DNA of 39,326 nucleotides from Elusimicrobia bacterium RIFOXYD2_FULL_34_15 (GTDB taxonomy: Bacteria; Elusimicrobiota; UBA8919): positions 1 to 39,326 of the forward strand of contig MGVS01000051.1 of the NCBI GenBank assembly GCA_001800605.1. The letters are read 5' to 3'. A program made the translations under genes and the position numbers. The notes beneath the pieces were generated by a model. That model worked only from the letters and a program-made list of their open reading frames with translations. It was not told where the DNA came from and did not search any database. Of this stretch, positions 9,038 through 17,379 are shown in pieces; position 1 is the first letter of the stretch, and each line of letters begins with the position of its first letter.

Positions 9038-11488
9038 ATGAAAAGTTGGTTCAGTTATGTTAAGAAGGAAGATGGCAGGCTTGAGGCGTTTGACGAGAGT
9101 AAAATAATTACGTCTATCACTAGGTCAAGCCGGGAAGGGGGCAGTGAAAATAAGGAAACGGTAAATAAAGTTATACGCGATATTCTAAAAATATTGCGGG
9201 GTAGTTATCTCCCCGGAGAAACAATCATAACACAGGCAATAAGCGATGCAGTTGAGAAAGCTCTTATAGACGGCAGATTCGATTTGACGTTTCACTCATA
9301 TCAGAGAAGACGCATAGAAAAAAGCGAAATCCGTAAAAGGTTAAAAGTAGCAAAAAGAAAAGAAAAAGCAGATTCGACGGATCTCTCACTGCTTGTTCAG
9401 GCGGAAGTGGAAGAAGAGACATCTTTCTGGGATAAGACCAAAATAGCGGACGCATTGGTAAAAGAAGCAAAAATTTCTCACGCAGATGCAAGACAGATTG
9501 CAGGTAATGTAGAAAAAAGAGTTATTTCTTCCGGTGTAAATAAAATAACAACATCGCTTTTAAGGGAACTTGTAGACAACGAACTTCTGGCTTTAGGTTA
9601 TTCTTCAAAAATAAAGAAACAGGCATCTATTGGTATTCCGACATATAATCTTGAAGAAATAATATTTTCAAAAGGAAAAGAAAACTCAAATATTGCTGAA
9701 CATAATCCGGAAGCAATCAACCTTGCAATTGCAGAAATTACTTTAAAACAATACGCACTAAATAATATTTTTTCAAGGGATGTCGCAGATGCTCATTTAG
9801 AAGGACGCATTCATATACACGATTTAGGATATCCTACCAGAGTTTACTGCTCGAGCCATTCTCTTGAGTATATAAAGAAATACGGATTACAATTGGAAAA
9901 TCTCGAAATTATATCTTCGCCTGCGAAACACGCAAGAACGCTTACTGGCCATCTTAACACTTTTCTTGCTTCTATGCAGGCATATTATGCTGGAGCGCTG
10001 GGTGTCGGGTATTTGAATATTTTCTATGCACCTTATTTGGTAGATTCTACATATGAAGAGATGATTCAGGAAGCCCAGTATTTGATTTTTTCGCTTTCAC
10101 AATCGGCTTTTTCAAGAGGCGGACAGGTTTTGTTTTTAGATGCAAATATTCATACTGGAATACCGGCGTATTTGAAAAATGTTCCTGCAATAGGGCCTGG
10201 CGGTAAATATACAGGAAGAACATACGCTGATTACGAAAAACAGGCACAGATGTTTGCGATGGCCCTTCTCGATGTATGGAGAAAAGGCGATAAATATGGA
10301 CATGTCTTTGCTTTCCCGAAATGTGATTTACATATAAATGAAGAAACATTTTCTGATCCCAAACAGAGAGAGATTTTGGACTATGCGTGCCTGGTAGCTT
10401 CTGAAAATGGAACACCGTATTTCATTTTTGATAGGGATGCGGTTACTCTTTCCGCGTGCTGCCGTTTAAGAACAAAGATAACGGATAATTACATGATAGA
10501 ACATCCGGAGTCAATGCGCTTCTGCGGTTTCCAGAATGTTACAATAAATCTTCCTCAGGCTGCCTATAGGGCAGGCAGGGGAAATGTAGATAAATTGCTG
10601 GAAGAAATAGCGTTTGATATGGATTTATGCATAAAAGCACATCTTCAGAAAAAAAGTTTTGTAAAAAAACTTATGTCTGATAAAAATATGCCGCTTTATC
10701 AATTGGGGAGACCGGCATTAGATGAGAGGCCGTATGTTGATCTTGAAAATTCAACATATATAATGGGTATGTTAGGACTTAATGAATGTGTCCAGCACCT
10801 GACGGGTAGGCAGCTCCACGAGAACGACGAAGTATTCAAGTTAGGATTAAAGATAATATCTTACATGTATCTAAGAACAAAGGAATATGAAAAGAAATAT
10901 AATCTGAAATTCGCACTTGAGGAAAGTCCCGCAGAATCAGCGGCAAGAAGAATGGCAAAAGTGGACTTGCAAAGATTTCCGCAGGCAAAGGAAGTTATAA
11001 AAGGCGATATAAATAAGGATGAATATTATTATACGAATAGCATTCATTTCGCAGCTAATGCTCCGGTAGGATTGATTGACAGGATAGTTAAACAGAGTCA
11101 GTATCATTCTCTTATAGAAAGCGGTGCAATAGTACATGCATTTATTGGCGAAGAAAGACCGCAGCCGTCTTCAATTCTAAATCTTATTGAGAAAACCTGG
11201 AGAAATACAAAGTGTGCACAGATAACAATTTCTCCGGAGTTTACGGTCTGCAACGACTGCCATAGGATGGTTCGTGGAATAAAAGATGACTGCTCAAGAT
11301 GCGGTTCCGACAGCGTTTATGGCATAACGAGAATTGTCGGTTATTATTCAAGAATATCCAATTGGAATAAATCCAAAAAAGGTGAGTTGAAAGACCGACA
11401 TAAAGGTGAATATTTAGTGGAGGACAAAAATGCAGGTGAGAGTACTGAAATTAAAGAAAGAAATAAAACTTCCGCAGTATCAGCATAA
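9038..11488 (+). CDS. nrdD: Anaerobic (class III) ribonucleoside-triphosphate reductase
   Basis: An 816-residue glycyl-radical enzyme reducing NTPs to dNTPs without oxygen. I chose the ATG at 9038 because GGGAG lies 7 bases upstream. An earlier in-frame TTG at 8999 falls inside a repeat. The N-terminus carries one clear ATP-cone (about 1-95) and a second cone-like region (about 130-195) for allosteric control. The catalytic barrel follows. VYCSSHS and LSACCRLR supply active-site cysteines. A zinc site near the C-terminus has C738, C741, C752 and C755. The radical glycine is G768 in RIVGYY. The last 19 codons overlap dut, so the tail after the radical loop is longer than usual. The paired cysteines in ACCR and the adjacent CxxC redoxin suggest the redoxin-dependent rather than the formate-dependent type, an inference. 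Confidence 0.94.
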   Translation: MKSWFSYVKKEDGRLEAFDESKIITSITRSSREGGSENKETVNKVIRDILKILRGSYLPGETIITQAISDAVEKALIDGRFDLTFHSYQRRRIEKSEIRKRLKVAKRKEKADSTDLSLLVQAEVEEETSFWDKTKIADALVKEAKISHADARQIAGNVEKRVISSGVNKITTSLLRELVDNELLALGYSSKIKKQASIGIPTYNLEEIIFSKGKENSNIAEHNPEAINLAIAEITLKQYALNNIFSRDVADAHLEGRIHIHDLGYPTRVYCSSHSLEYIKKYGLQLENLEIISSPAKHARTLTGHLNTFLASMQAYYAGALGVGYLNIFYAPYLVDSTYEEMIQEAQYLIFSLSQSAFSRGGQVLFLDANIHTGIPAYLKNVPAIGPGGKYTGRTYADYEKQAQMFAMALLDVWRKGDKYGHVFAFPKCDLHINEETFSDPKQREILDYACLVASENGTPYFIFDRDAVTLSACCRLRTKITDNYMIEHPESMRFCGFQNVTINLPQAAYRAGRGNVDKLLEEIAFDMDLCIKAHLQKKSFVKKLMSDKNMPLYQLGRPALDERPYVDLENSTYIMGMLGLNECVQHLTGRQLHENDEVFKLGLKIISYMYLRTKEYEKKYNLKFALEESPAESAARRMAKVDLQRFPQAKEVIKGDINKDEYYYTNSIHFAANAPVGLIDRIVKQSQYHSLIESGAIVHAFIGEERPQPSSILNLIEKTWRNTKCAQITISPEFTVCNDCHRMVRGIKDDCSRCGSDSVYGITRIVGYYSRISNWNKSKKGELKDRHKGEYLVEDKNAGESTEIKERNKTSAVSA

Positions 11489-11867
11489 CGGTGATTCTTG
11501 TGTTGATTTAATAAATGCCGGTGAAGATGTTTTAATTAAGCCGTTTTCAAGACAGCTTATACCCACCGGTTTGAAAGTTTCTATTCCTGAAGGTTACGAA
11601 CTTCAGGTAAGGCCAAGAAGCGGATTAGCAATAAAAAAAGGTATTACAGTACTTAATACACCCGGCACGATTGATTCAGGTTACCGCGGGGAAATCTGTG
11701 CCATTATGTATAATAGCTCAAATGAAACTGTAGAAATAAAAAGCGGAGAAAGGATAGCACAAATGGCACTTTGTAAGGTAGAAAAGATAAATTGGGAAGA
11801 AGTAGAAGATTTAGATCAAACAGTAAGAAGTGAAGGTGGATTTGGTTCTACAGGTACACATAGCTAA
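11430..11867 (+). CDS. dut: Deoxyuridine 5'-triphosphate nucleotidohydrolase (dUTPase)
   Basis: A 145-residue protein of normal trimeric dUTPase length. The family motifs are visible in order: motif 1 near SCVDLINA, motif 2 RPRSGLA, motif 3 GTIDSGYRGEI with the uracil-contacting Tyr, motif 4 GERIAQMAL, and the C-terminal motif 5 GGFGSTGTH that closes over the triphosphate. It hydrolyses dUTP to dUMP plus pyrophosphate, lowering uracil in DNA and feeding dTMP synthesis (see the thyA-like gene at 15090). The ATG at 11430, with GGAGG just upstream, lies inside nrdD and overlaps it by 59 bases, indicating tight coupling to dNTP production. Confidence 0.95.
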   Translation: MQVRVLKLKKEIKLPQYQHNGDSCVDLINAGEDVLIKPFSRQLIPTGLKVSIPEGYELQVRPRSGLAIKKGITVLNTPGTIDSGYRGEICAIMYNSSNETVEIKSGERIAQMALCKVEKINWEEVEDLDQTVRSEGGFGSTGTHS

Positions 11868-11906
11868 AAAGAAGTCAAAAATGGGTTTGCTTGCCCGGTT
11901 GTTTCA

Positions 11907-11942
11907 GTACAGGGCCTGCCGTATCGGTGGATAATTCTGTAC
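11907..11942. other. Possible hairpin in the dut-guaB leader
   Basis: GTACAG (11907-11912) pairs with CTGTAC (11937-11942) around a 24-base loop, 45 bases before the guaB-type gene. The stem is short and I see no purine riboswitch core, so this is only a weak structural candidate. Confidence 0.2.
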
Positions 11943-11986
11943 CGTTAAAATCAAAAATTAAATTAATAAAGTTATAGGAGGAAAAT

Positions 11987-13156
11987 ATGCCGTTTTTTAT
12001 TGGGAGGGACAGGGAGGCGAGGAGAGCTTACGGTTTTGATGAAATCGCGCTTGTTCCTTCTACGAAGACAATTGATATTGATGATGTGGATGTTACAACA
12101 AAATTAGGAAATCTAGAATTAAAAGTACCAATTTTAGCATCTGCAATGGATGGAGTTGTTGATGTAAATTTTGCAATAGCTTTGGGGAAACTTGGCGGTC
12201 TTGCAGTGTTAAACCTGGATGGTGTTCAGACTAGATACGAAAATCCTGAAGAAGCAATTGAAAAAATAAGGGAAGCCTGCAAAACTAAAGACAGAAAATC
12301 CACTGAAATTATTCAGAAAGTTTATGAGGAACCGGTAAAAGAAAAATTAATCTCAAAGAGAATTTCCGAAATTAAAAAAGGCGGTGTTTTAGCTGCAGTT
12401 TCGACAATTCCAAAAGATGCAGAAAAATATTCAAAGTTAGCACAGGAAGCCGGCTGTGATCTTTTTGTCATTCAATCAACCGTTACTTCAGTAAATTTCA
12501 TATCAAGCAGGCAGGAAAAAGTTGACTTAAAGAAAATCTGCAGCTCGCTGAAAATTCCGGTAATTATAGGCAATACCGTTACATATGCTGCAACACTTGA
12601 TTTAATGGAAACCGGATGTGCAGGAATACTTGTAGGAATCGGACCCGGCGCAGCATGTACTTCACGGGGTGTTTTGGGAATCGGAGTACCTCAGGTAACG
12701 GCGATTGTTGACTGTGCTTCTGCAAGAGATTTTTATCTTAAAAAAACAGGCCGCTATGTTTCTATATTAGCTGATGGCGGAATGGTAACCGGCGGTGATA
12801 TATGTAAAGCATTTGCTTGCGGTTCAGATGCAGTTATGATAGGTTCCGGTTTTGCACGTTCGGAGGAATCTCCGGGCAAGGGCTATCATTGGGGAATGGC
12901 AACAAGCCACAAAAATCTTCCGAGAGGAACAGGCATTCATGTCGGATTGACCGGTAAACTCAAAGACATATTATTAGGACCCGCAAGAACTGATGACGGA
13001 ACACAAAATTTAGTAGGTGCATTAAAGACAAGCATGGGTTCGCTTGGCGTAAAAAATATTAAAGAGATGCAATTGGTTGAAATAGTCATCGCACCCGAAA
13101 TAAAGCACGAAGGAAAAATAATGCAGAAGATGCAGGGTGTAGGAATGGGCAAATAA
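11987..13156 (+). CDS. guaB3: GuaB3-type IMP dehydrogenase family protein (no CBS domains)
   Basis: A 389-residue TIM barrel of the IMPDH/GMP reductase superfamily, preceded by AGGAGG. The catalytic-loop cysteine is C224 in GIGPGAACTSRG, followed by LGIGVPQ and the phosphate-binding segment ILADGGMVTGGD. The pair of CBS domains found in canonical GuaB (about 490 residues) is missing. The N-terminus (RDREARRAYGFDEIALVPS) and GAACTSRGVLGIGVP match the GuaB3 branch known from actinobacteria and cyanobacteria. It sits just before guaA, so the expected reaction is IMP to XMP with NAD, the committed step to GMP. GuaB3 proteins have been doubtful IMPDHs in some bacteria and active in others. The activity is therefore inferred from motif and context. 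Confidence 0.85.
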   Translation: MPFFIGRDREARRAYGFDEIALVPSTKTIDIDDVDVTTKLGNLELKVPILASAMDGVVDVNFAIALGKLGGLAVLNLDGVQTRYENPEEAIEKIREACKTKDRKSTEIIQKVYEEPVKEKLISKRISEIKKGGVLAAVSTIPKDAEKYSKLAQEAGCDLFVIQSTVTSVNFISSRQEKVDLKKICSSLKIPVIIGNTVTYAATLDLMETGCAGILVGIGPGAACTSRGVLGIGVPQVTAIVDCASARDFYLKKTGRYVSILADGGMVTGGDICKAFACGSDAVMIGSGFARSEESPGKGYHWGMATSHKNLPRGTGIHVGLTGKLKDILLGPARTDDGTQNLVGALKTSMGSLGVKNIKEMQLVEIVIAPEIKHEGKIMQKMQGVGMGK

Positions 13157-13166
13157 CTACAGTACA

Positions 13167-13262
13167 CCCGCCACTTCCGCCACTGAAACTTTGGCGGACA
13201 AGAAACCGTAGGCGGGCAGGCAGGATACAGGATACAGCACATAGCAGACAAGTAGTTCATAG
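13167..13262. repeat. Mosaic of mini-hairpin and heptamer repeats after guaB3
   Basis: CCCGCC (13167) and GGCGGG (13211) enclose a nested perfect hairpin, TCCGCCA (13176-13182) with TGGCGGA (13192-13198). Next comes an AGGATACAGGATACAG tandem, then a degenerate AGTTCATAGAAC word. It lies directly before the duplicated leader at 13270. Confidence 0.55.
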
Positions 13263-13269
13263 AACTAAT

Positions 13270-13394
13270 ACCACAATTTTTCCGCCATTGGTGCTTAGGC
13301 GGAACTTGCCTGACGGCAGTCAGGTCCGCCAGCGACTTAGTGGCGGATAATTTTGATCCCGTAAAAACGGGACAAGTTTTTTAATTTTTAATTG
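13270..13394 (+). promoter_or_regulatory. 125-base multi-hairpin leader of guaA (duplicated at purQ)
   Basis: This segment differs at only three positions from 21394-21518, upstream of purQ. It can fold as hairpin 1 (TCCGCC 13281-13286 with GGCGGA 13298-13303), hairpin 2 (CCTGAC 13309-13314 with GTCAGG 13319-13324), hairpin 3 (TCCGCCA from 13325 with TGGCGGA 13341-13347) and hairpin 4 (TCCCGT 13357-13362 with ACGGGA 13367-13372). After hairpin 4 comes CAAG and six T residues. The arms of hairpins 1 and 3 are interchangeable: GGCGGA 13298 can instead pair with TCCGCC 13325 around hairpin 2. That gives two exclusive folds before a terminator-like stem. It may be an attenuator, or only a mobile repeat that happens to be palindromic. 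Confidence 0.55.
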
Positions 13395-13402
13395 GAGTTA
13401 TA

Positions 13403-14929
13403 ATGATAATAATTCTTGATTTTGGGTCACAATATACGCATTTAATAGCGAGAAGAATTCGTGAAATGAATGTTTTTTCCGAAGTCCTTCCTTATAATGC
13501 TGAAATAGCAGAAATACTTAAAAAAGAACCTTCCGGAATAATATTGTCAGGCGGGCCTGCCTCAGTAATTTCAAAAGGTTCACCTGCATGTGACGATTAT
13601 ATTTTTAAACTTGGAATTCCTATTTTAGGCGTTTGCTACGGGATGCAGCTTATTGCAAAGATATTTGGAGGCGAGGTTATAAAAGGCAGCTTACGTGAAT
13701 ACGGAAAATCAAAATTGTTTGTTGATAAAAAAGATATATTTTTTGACAAAACTCCAAAGAGTTTTAATGTGTGGATGAGCCATTCCGACAGGATTAAAAC
13801 ACTTCCGAAGGGATTCACAAAAATAGCGCATTCGGAAAATATAGGTTGTGCGGCATTTGCAAATACCGAAAATAAGATTTACGGTGTTCAGTTCCATCCG
13901 GAAGTTGTTCATACTGAATTCGGTAAAAATCTGCTTAATAATTTTGTGCTTAAAATTTGCAAAGCAAAAAGAGACTGGAATTTAAAGTCGTTTGTAGATG
14001 AGCAAATTGCCGAGATAAGAAAAAAAGTCGGTAATTCAAACGTAATATGCGGAGTTTCAGGCGGAGTTGATTCCTCTATAGCTGCAGTAATATTAAATAA
14101 AGCGATAGGTAAGAAATTGGTTGCAATTTTTGTGGACAACGGTCTTTTAAGAAAAGAAGAAGGCGAAAGAGTAAAAACTGTTTTTCAAAAAGAATTCAAA
14201 ATGAATATGCGGTTTATTGATGCCAAAGATGTTTTCTTAAAAGAACTTAAGGGCGTCGTTGATCCGGAAAAGAAAAGAAAAATTATAGGTAGAGTATTTA
14301 TAGAAGTATTTGACAGGGAAGCAAAGAAAATAAAAAATGTAAAATTTTTAGCACAGGGAACACTTTACCCTGATGTTATTGAATCATTGCCGGTAAAGGG
14401 GCCTTCTTCAACAATAAAATCACATCATAATGTAGGCGGACTTCCCGAGAAAATGAAACTTTCTCTTATTGAACCCCTAAGATATCTTTTTAAAGATGAA
14501 GTAAGGATTATAGGTAGCAAATTAAATGTTCCGGACGAGCTTGTTAACAGACAGCCATTCCCGGGTCCGGGTCTTGCAATAAGGATTATGGGTGAAATAA
14601 CTGAAGAAAGATTAAATATATTGAAAGAAGCGGACTGGATTTTAATCGATGAAATGAAAAAATCCGGTTATTATTATAAAGTATGGCAGTCATTTGCGAT
14701 ACTAATTCCTGTCAAAACAGTCGGAGTTATGGGCGATGAAAGAACTTATGAAAGTGTAATAGCCGTTAGAATAGTTGAGAGTTTGGACGGAATGACGGCC
14801 GACTTTACAAAAATGCCGTATGAATTACTTCAAAAAATATCTACAAGAATTGTGAACGAAGTAAAAGGCGTAAACAGGGTCGTGTACGATATAACATCAA
14901 AACCGCCTGCAACAATAGAGTGGGAATAA
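13403..14929 (+). CDS. guaA: GMP synthase (glutamine-hydrolysing)
   Basis: A 508-residue two-domain enzyme of usual length converting XMP to GMP with ATP and glutamine. The N-terminal class I glutamine amidotransferase has the nucleophile C78 in GVCYGMQ and the H165/E167 pair in FHPEV. The ATP pyrophosphatase domain has the P-loop SGGVDSS (219-225). The C-terminal dimerisation domain ends in the typical KPPATIEWE. The start ATG is 5 bases after GGAG. It follows guaB3 and completes GMP formation. The 246-base gap upstream is filled with structured repeats, including the 125-base leader shared with purQ. Confidence 0.97.
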   Translation: MIIILDFGSQYTHLIARRIREMNVFSEVLPYNAEIAEILKKEPSGIILSGGPASVISKGSPACDDYIFKLGIPILGVCYGMQLIAKIFGGEVIKGSLREYGKSKLFVDKKDIFFDKTPKSFNVWMSHSDRIKTLPKGFTKIAHSENIGCAAFANTENKIYGVQFHPEVVHTEFGKNLLNNFVLKICKAKRDWNLKSFVDEQIAEIRKKVGNSNVICGVSGGVDSSIAAVILNKAIGKKLVAIFVDNGLLRKEEGERVKTVFQKEFKMNMRFIDAKDVFLKELKGVVDPEKKRKIIGRVFIEVFDREAKKIKNVKFLAQGTLYPDVIESLPVKGPSSTIKSHHNVGGLPEKMKLSLIEPLRYLFKDEVRIIGSKLNVPDELVNRQPFPGPGLAIRIMGEITEERLNILKEADWILIDEMKKSGYYYKVWQSFAILIPVKTVGVMGDERTYESVIAVRIVESLDGMTADFTKMPYELLQKISTRIVNEVKGVNRVVYDITSKPPATIEWE

Positions 14930-14934
14930 AATAT

Positions 14935-15074
14935 GACATCCTATAAAGAGAAGGATGTCTGATTAAAAAGATTAGCAGAAGACAGATTACACAGATTTCT
15001 ATTAAAGGATCAGATTCTAATCAGTGTAATCAATGTTAATAATCTGTGTAATCAGATATAATGTATATTATATC
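14935..15074 (+). repeat. GATTACACAGATT inverted-repeat unit with hairpins, copy 1 (before thyA-like gene)
   Basis: Three parts lie in order. A leading hairpin has GACATCCT (14935-14942) paired with AGGATGTC (14952-14959) and the 9-base loop ATAAAGAGA. The core element (14961-15053) carries GATTACACAGATT at 14985-14997 and its perfect complement AATCTGTGTAATC at 15041-15053. A trailing hairpin has GATATAAT (15055-15062) paired with ATTATATC (15067-15074). The trailing hairpin contains TATAAT (15057-15062), a possible -10 box without a good -35. The gene's Shine-Dalgarno sequence AGGGG follows at once. Confidence 0.7.
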
Positions 15075-15089
15075 AGGGGAAAATAAATA

Positions 15090-15908
15090 ATGAATAATGG
15101 AAACATACCGGTATTTTTAGTTGAGGGCGAAACGTTACCAGAAGTCTGGGAAAAAGCTGTATTGAAAGTGTGGAATGAGGGTGTTCAGATAAAAACGGAA
15201 TATGATAAACCTGGCGATCCGCCAAGCAAAGATTGCACGATGGTAATGGTATGCCACAATCCGTTCAAGGAACCAAGAATACACAGATGTTTCCCGGCAG
15301 GGCTTGATACCCTTGAAGTGTACAGGCAGGAAGTGGTAGACGGTATACATGATAACTGGATTAATCCTGCCGAGCATAAATGGACATACACATATCACGA
15401 AAGAATTTTTTCGTATAAAATAGAAGGTAAAGTAATAAATCAGATAAATTATATAATTGACAAACTTTCAAAAACTTCGTATACACGCAGGGCACAAGCA
15501 ATAACATGGAATGTGGGAAGTGACCCACAGACGTATGATGCACCTTGCCTTCAGAGAATATGGTTTAGAATGCTGGAAAATGAAAACAAAGAATTGGTCT
15601 TGAATATGAACACAAATTGGCGTTCGAGAGACGGTTATAAAGCGGCATTTATGAATATCTTTGCATTAACAGATTTGCAGAGAATAGTCGCGGAAAAGAT
15701 TTCTAAAAATATAAATAAAAAAGTTTTACTTGGCAGATATACAGATATTGCCGATAGTTTCCATATATACGGAAGTTATTATAAAGAGTTTGAGTCATTT
15801 GTCAAAACGGTACAAAAGAGAAGTTTTGAAGAACGGACATGGGACAGTGAATATGCCGAACCGATTTTCGAAGAAGCCAGAGAAAAATTAAAACAGGAGA
15901 AAAAGTAA
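15090..15908 (+). CDS. thyA: Divergent ThyA-family thymidylate synthase
   Basis: A 272-residue protein with low overall resemblance to E. coli ThyA but with the catalytic core in register: R133-R134 (phosphate arginines), W140-N-V-G, C153 in DAPC (nucleophile), R178-S-x-D181, N189 and H225-x-Y227. In the E. coli enzyme the same pattern is R126-R127, WNVG, C146, R166-S-x-D169, N177 and H207-x-Y209. The Asn at position 189 is the residue that selects dUMP; dCMP hydroxymethylases have Asp there. The N- and C-terminal parts look unlike classical ThyA and more like archaeal-type homologues. It would make dTMP from dUMP using methylene-tetrahydrofolate, following dut and nrdD upstream. Its stop overlaps the purC start by one base (TAATG). 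Confidence 0.78.
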   Translation: MNNGNIPVFLVEGETLPEVWEKAVLKVWNEGVQIKTEYDKPGDPPSKDCTMVMVCHNPFKEPRIHRCFPAGLDTLEVYRQEVVDGIHDNWINPAEHKWTYTYHERIFSYKIEGKVINQINYIIDKLSKTSYTRRAQAITWNVGSDPQTYDAPCLQRIWFRMLENENKELVLNMNTNWRSRDGYKAAFMNIFALTDLQRIVAEKISKNINKKVLLGRYTDIADSFHIYGSYYKEFESFVKTVQKRSFEERTWDSEYAEPIFEEAREKLKQEKK

Positions 15909-16768
15909 TGACTGATATCAGTAAAGTTTATAGCGGTAAAGTCCGGGATGTATATGCAGTTGGCGATGATAAATTACTGATTGTTGCAACCGATAGAATT
16001 TCCTGTTTTGATTTTATCCTGCCGACATTAGTACCTGATAAAGGCAAGATTTTAACTAAAATCTCGGTTTTCTGGTTTAATTATTTAAAAGATATAGTAG
16101 AAAATCACCTTATATCGGCAGATATAAATGAAATATACAAGGTGATTCCCCGCAATATTGCAGAAGATTTAGACGGCCGTTCAATGCTTGTTAAAAAAGG
16201 AAAACGTGTAGATATTGAAGTAATAATCCGCGGTTATCTTTCCGGAAGCGCGTGGAAGGAATATCAAAAATCCAACAGTGTCTGCGGAATTAAATTACCA
16301 AAAGGACTTAAAGAATCAGAAAAACTTCCCGAAATTATTTTTACTCCTTCGACGAAAGCGCCGGACGGTGAACATGATATAAATATAACCGAGCAAGAAG
16401 CATCGAAAATTGCAGGAAAAGACGTGATAAAAATTATCAAGGAAAAAAGTGTAGCGATTTATAAAAAAGCATCCGAGTATGCATCAACAAAAGGTATCAT
16501 AATCGCAGATACGAAATTTGAATATGGGATAGTAGACGGAAAAGTTATTTTAATTGATGAAATATTTACACCGGATTCTTCAAGATTCTGGGATAAAGAA
16601 AAATACGCGCCCGGTAAATCACAGGAAAATTTTGACAAGCAATTTGTCCGTGATTATCTGATTGCGATTAACTGGAATAAACAACCGCCGGTACCGGAAC
16701 TCCCTAAGGACATAGTTGAAAAAACAAAGGCAAGATATCTTGAAGTTCAGAGGAGATTGTGTGAGTAA
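15908..16768 (+). CDS. purC: SAICAR synthase
   Basis: A 286-residue protein of the SAICAR synthetase family. It carries the N-terminal signature YSGKVRDVYAVGDDKLLIVATDRIS in two halves, the segment RGYLSGSAWKEYQ, and LIDEIFTPDSSRFW near the C-terminus. It ligates aspartate to CAIR using ATP, step 8 of purine synthesis. The start codon overlaps the previous stop by one base, and AGGAG lies just upstream. The following purS gene overlaps its end by 8 bases. The 286-residue length, longer than the roughly 240 of Bacillus, matches the longer subfamily. Confidence 0.96.
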   Translation: MTDISKVYSGKVRDVYAVGDDKLLIVATDRISCFDFILPTLVPDKGKILTKISVFWFNYLKDIVENHLISADINEIYKVIPRNIAEDLDGRSMLVKKGKRVDIEVIIRGYLSGSAWKEYQKSNSVCGIKLPKGLKESEKLPEIIFTPSTKAPDGEHDINITEQEASKIAGKDVIKIIKEKSVAIYKKASEYASTKGIIIADTKFEYGIVDGKVILIDEIFTPDSSRFWDKEKYAPGKSQENFDKQFVRDYLIAINWNKQPPVPELPKDIVEKTKARYLEVQRRLCE

Positions 16769-17216
16769 TTACAAAATTTTAATTGAGCATAAAGATAATG
16801 CTTTAGACGCCGAATCTAAAGGAACTTTAAAGGATATTATAGATTTAGGTTTGAAAACGGTTAAATCAATTAAAGTTTCACAGATTTATGAAATTTCCGG
16901 AGATATTTCACTGCATGAAATTGAAGAAATTTCTAATGATTTGCTGGTTGACCCTATAACTCAGAAAATAACAATAAATTCTGATTCTAAAGAAAGCGGA
17001 ATTGCAATTGAAGTGTATTATAAAAGCGGTGTTACCGATGCTGTGGCAGATACGGTGCATATTGGTATTAAGGATATGAATATTGATAAAGATGTAAAAG
17101 TTAGAACCGGTAAAAGATATTTTTTAAAAGGTAAACTGTCATCAACAAATGTAAAAAATATTGCTGAAAAAATATTATCGAATACGGTAGTACAGGAATA
17201 TGTAATAAGACAGTAA
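16761..17216 (+). CDS. purS: Tandem-duplicated PurS subunit of FGAM synthase
   Basis: A 151-residue protein, about twice a normal PurS (roughly 80). I chose GTG at 16761 because AGGAG lies 5 bases upstream. A TTG at 16716 deeper in purC would add an unrelated tail. Two PurS-like halves are visible: residues about 3-75 (YKILIEHKDNALDAESKGTL, through KVSQIYEI) and about 80-151 (IEVYYKSGVTDAVADTVHIG, through VRTGKRYFLKG). PurS bridges PurL and PurQ and helps ammonia transfer. A double PurS is what is found at the N-terminus of PurSL fusion proteins; here it is a separate gene directly before purL. The stop codon is the first TAA of a TAACGGG repeat array. Confidence 0.8.
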   Translation: MSNYKILIEHKDNALDAESKGTLKDIIDLGLKTVKSIKVSQIYEISGDISLHEIEEISNDLLVDPITQKITINSDSKESGIAIEVYYKSGVTDAVADTVHIGIKDMNIDKDVKVRTGKRYFLKGKLSSTNVKNIAEKILSNTVVQEYVIRQ

Positions 17217-17255
17217 CGGGTAATGGGTAATGGGTAATGGGTAACGAGTAATGGT
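17214..17255. repeat. TAATGGG heptamer array
   Basis: Six imperfect heptamers (TAACGGG, TAATGGG three times, TAACGAG, TAATGGT) begin with the purS stop codon. The word CAGTAACGGGTAATG at its left end recurs exactly at the pyrE stop (31906-31920). A related array follows pyrG at 21317. Confidence 0.75.
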
Positions 17256-17262
17256 GGAAGTT

Positions 17263-17356
17263 TCCGCCACTGAAACTCTGGCGGAACTTGCCTGACGGCA
17301 GTCAGGTCCACCCTCGCCACTAATACTATGGCGGGCAAGAACGACTTAGTGGCGGA
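17263..17356 (+). promoter_or_regulatory. Variant of the guaA/purQ multi-hairpin leader before purL
   Basis: Hairpin 1 is TCCGCCA (17263-17269) with TGGCGGA (17279-17285). It is followed by the same CCTGACGGCAGTCAGG hairpin 2 as at guaA and purQ. The third stem has an inserted extra mini-hairpin (CGCCACTAATACTATGGCG), and the block ends with the shared CGACTTAGTGGCGGA. The terminal TCCCGT hairpin and T-run of the guaA and purQ copies are missing here. Confidence 0.5.
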
Positions 17357-17379
17357 AAAATAAAAAGGTTAAAAATAAC

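Noticed and set aside
11868-11986. Purine riboswitch before guaB3
   Set aside because: Only a short 6-base stem is seen; the conserved purine-aptamer core and loop-loop words are absent.
17214-17255. CRISPR or other spacer-containing array
   Set aside because: Units are 7 bases, contiguous and degenerate with no spacers; it is a simple tandem repeat.
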